Origin: Microbacterium suaedae
GTDB taxonomy: Bacteria; Actinomycetota; Actinomycetes; Actinomycetales; Microbacteriaceae
Direction of reading: 5' to 3'
Length of the DNA: 64,000 bases
NCBI RefSeq assembly: GCF_003254645.1
Contig: NZ_PNFD01000003.1
Coordinates: forward strand, 124,001-188,000
Shown here: positions 62,752 to 64,000 of the stretch, piece by piece
How positions within the stretch are numbered: the stretch's first letter is position 1
How the letters are laid out: every line of letters begins with the position of its first letter
Notes under the pieces: generated by a model
What the model was told of the DNA's origin: nothing
Databases searched by the model: none
Seen by the model: only the letters and a program-made list of their open reading frames with translations
Made by a program: the position numbers and the translations under genes

Positions 62752-64000
62752 CTACTGGCGCGCGAGAAGGTCGTTGAGCTTCTCGACGGATGCGTCGAGC
62801 GCCTCCTGGCCCGAGATGTCGCCGCGGATCGCGAGCGCGATCTGCTGATCGAGGTAGGTCTTCATCGCGTCGTTCACGATGTACGGCTGAAGAACCTCGG
62901 CGGTCTCGAGCGAGGCGAATGCGGTCACGCGCGCCTCGCCGGCGGGCGTGCCGTCGGGCTCGGAGAAGTAGGGATCCTCCTCGGAGCCCAGCGTCGACGG
63001 GAACACGTTCGCGATGTGCGCGAACTCGTTCTGGTTGTCGGCGTTCGTGATGAACTCTCCGAAGGCGACGGCCGTCGCGAGCTCGTCGCTGCTCGCCGAC
63101 ACGCTCACGCCCTGCACATACAGCGGCGAGATGTTGAGCGCGGGCCCGACGACGACGTTCCCCGTGAGGCTCGGATTGTTCTTCTCGAAGTCATTGATCG
63201 ACGTCGCGGTTCCCGTCGTCCACGCCACCTTGCCCTCGGTGAAGAGCTGCGAGTTTCCGAGGTAGTCCGAGCTGAGCACGCTCGACGGCATCTCGCCGTT
63301 CGCGTACGCCTCGGCGTATCGGTCGAGGATCGCGGCCGCCTCCGGGGTGTTGAAGACGAACTCGGTGCCGTCTTCGTTCAGGATCTCGATGCCCTCGAGC
63401 GTCAAATCGCCGATGCCCGGAAGCCGGCTGTGGAGCTGCATGTCGGAGCAGTTCTCGGTCAGGATCGACGCCTGCTCGAAGAGCTCGTCGGTCGTTGTCG
63501 GCGGGTTCTCCGAATCGAGTCCGCACGCGTCGAACTGCTCGGCGTTCCAGTAGTTCACGTCCGTGCCGAGGTACCACGGGTAGCCGTAGACGCCGTCGAC
63601 GCCGGGGAACCGGAACGCCTCGACGGATCCAGCAACGTAGGTCGCCTCCATATCGGTCGACTGGCTCACGTCGTGGAGCATGTCCTGCTGCGCGAGCGGC
63701 AGCGCGAAGTCCGGCGGCAGATTGACGACGTCGGGAAGCGTGCCGGTCGATGCCTGCGACAGCACCTTCTCGGAGTAGCCGTCGCCCGGCTGGTCGATAA
63801 GCTCGACGCTGGCCCCCGGGTACTCGTCCTCGAAGGCGGCGATCGCCTCGTCGAGGTACTCCTGATAGGTGGGCGTGAGCGACCAGGTCTGGAAGCTGAT
63901 GCTGCCGTCGACGTCGCCGGAGGCGTCGGCACCGTCTGCGGGTGCCGATGACGAGCAGCTCGCCAACAGAGCCGCGCCGGCGAGCATGCCGAGTCCCGCG
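62752..64000 (-). CDS. Carbohydrate ABC transporter substrate-binding lipoprotein (5' end outside window)
   Basis: About 416 residues are visible. The frame stays open to the right edge, so the true start lies beyond it. A lipobox LLASC follows a hydrophobic signal sequence (AGLGMLAGAALLA), so the protein is lipid-anchored on the outer face of the membrane. The rest is a CUT1-type solute-binding fold: FQTWSLTPTYQEYLDEAIAAFEDEYPGASVELIDQP, LPDVVNLPPDFALPLAQQ, GVYGYPWYLGTDVNYWN and KVAWTTGTATSINDF. It captures the sugar delivered to the two permeases; an oligomannoside-type ligand is inferred from the downstream glycosidases. Confidence 0.93.
   Translation of the reverse strand, partial: AGLGMLAGAALLASCSSSAPADGADASGDVDGSISFQTWSLTPTYQEYLDEAIAAFEDEYPGASVELIDQPGDGYSEKVLSQASTGTLPDVVNLPPDFALPLAQQDMLHDVSQSTDMEATYVAGSVEAFRFPGVDGVYGYPWYLGTDVNYWNAEQFDACGLDSENPPTTTDELFEQASILTENCSDMQLHSRLPGIGDLTLEGIEILNEDGTEFVFNTPEAAAILDRYAEAYANGEMPSSVLSSDYLGNSQLFTEGKVAWTTGTATSINDFEKNNPSLTGNVVVGPALNISPLYVQGVSVSASSDELATAVAFGEFITNADNQNEFAHIANVFPSTLGSEEDPYFSEPDGTPAGEARVTAFASLETAEVLQPYIVNDAMKTYLDQQIALAIRGDISGQEALDASVEKLNDLLARQ

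Overview
The window is a high-GC chromosomal segment of an actinobacterium, most likely a member of the Microbacteriaceae (Microbacterium-like). The reasons are the GlgE-type alpha-glucan pathway, an HspR-controlled dnaK operon with HAIR operators, a Dcd of the bifunctional actinobacterial type, a MksBEF/Wadjet SMC complex, a sortase-type surface protein with an LAATG motif, and many genes with a -10 box only 6-8 nt before the start codon (leaderless mRNAs). Taxonomy is inferred from gene content; no 16S gene is present.

Layout. 1-7018: the 3' end of a large LuxR regulator, then a 2091-aa cell-wall protein with 14 near-identical ~97-aa repeats. 7041-24602: alpha-glucan metabolism. The four-gene operon glgE-treS-mak-glgB (minus strand, every junction a 4-nt ATGA/GTGA overlap), glgP and glgX flank a TetR / ABC-ATPase-like / YhgE-Pip export module and three small genes. 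24703-30165: jetA-jetB-jetC (mksF-mksE-mksB), a complete SMC-kleisin-WH complex with translational coupling but no jetD/mksG nuclease beside it. 30229-34286: dnaK-grpE-dnaJ-hspR with a strong promoter between two HAIR sites. 34282-42968: two MFS transporters, a HAD phosphatase, a second large LuxR regulator and a secreted M6 metalloprotease. 43068-56461: an accessory-looking stretch of small regulator/enzyme pairs (TetR/flavodoxin-fold reductase, MerR/DUF4188, HxlR/QorB), decayed gene remnants, TfoX, DUF418, a secreted GDPD, dcd, one tRNA-Gly and a YceI protein. 56580-64000: a minus-strand operon for an oligosaccharide ABC transporter with a GH5-like glycosidase and a GH38 alpha-mannosidase; the binding-protein gene runs off the window.

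The least explained structure is a set of intergenic hairpins in two related families. Family A (17871, 19611, 46441) is exactly 84 bp long in all three copies, with 20-bp terminal inverted repeats and divergent loops. Family B (46310, 49374, 50625, 56479) has a related arm and a 49-51-nt interior. All sit just 3' of a gene. Other points of note are the JetD-less Wadjet locus, an ABC-ATPase homologue without a Walker A motif, two scars of lost regulators or enzymes (48380-48551 and 47541-47623), and nearly identical DNA in the surface-protein repeats.
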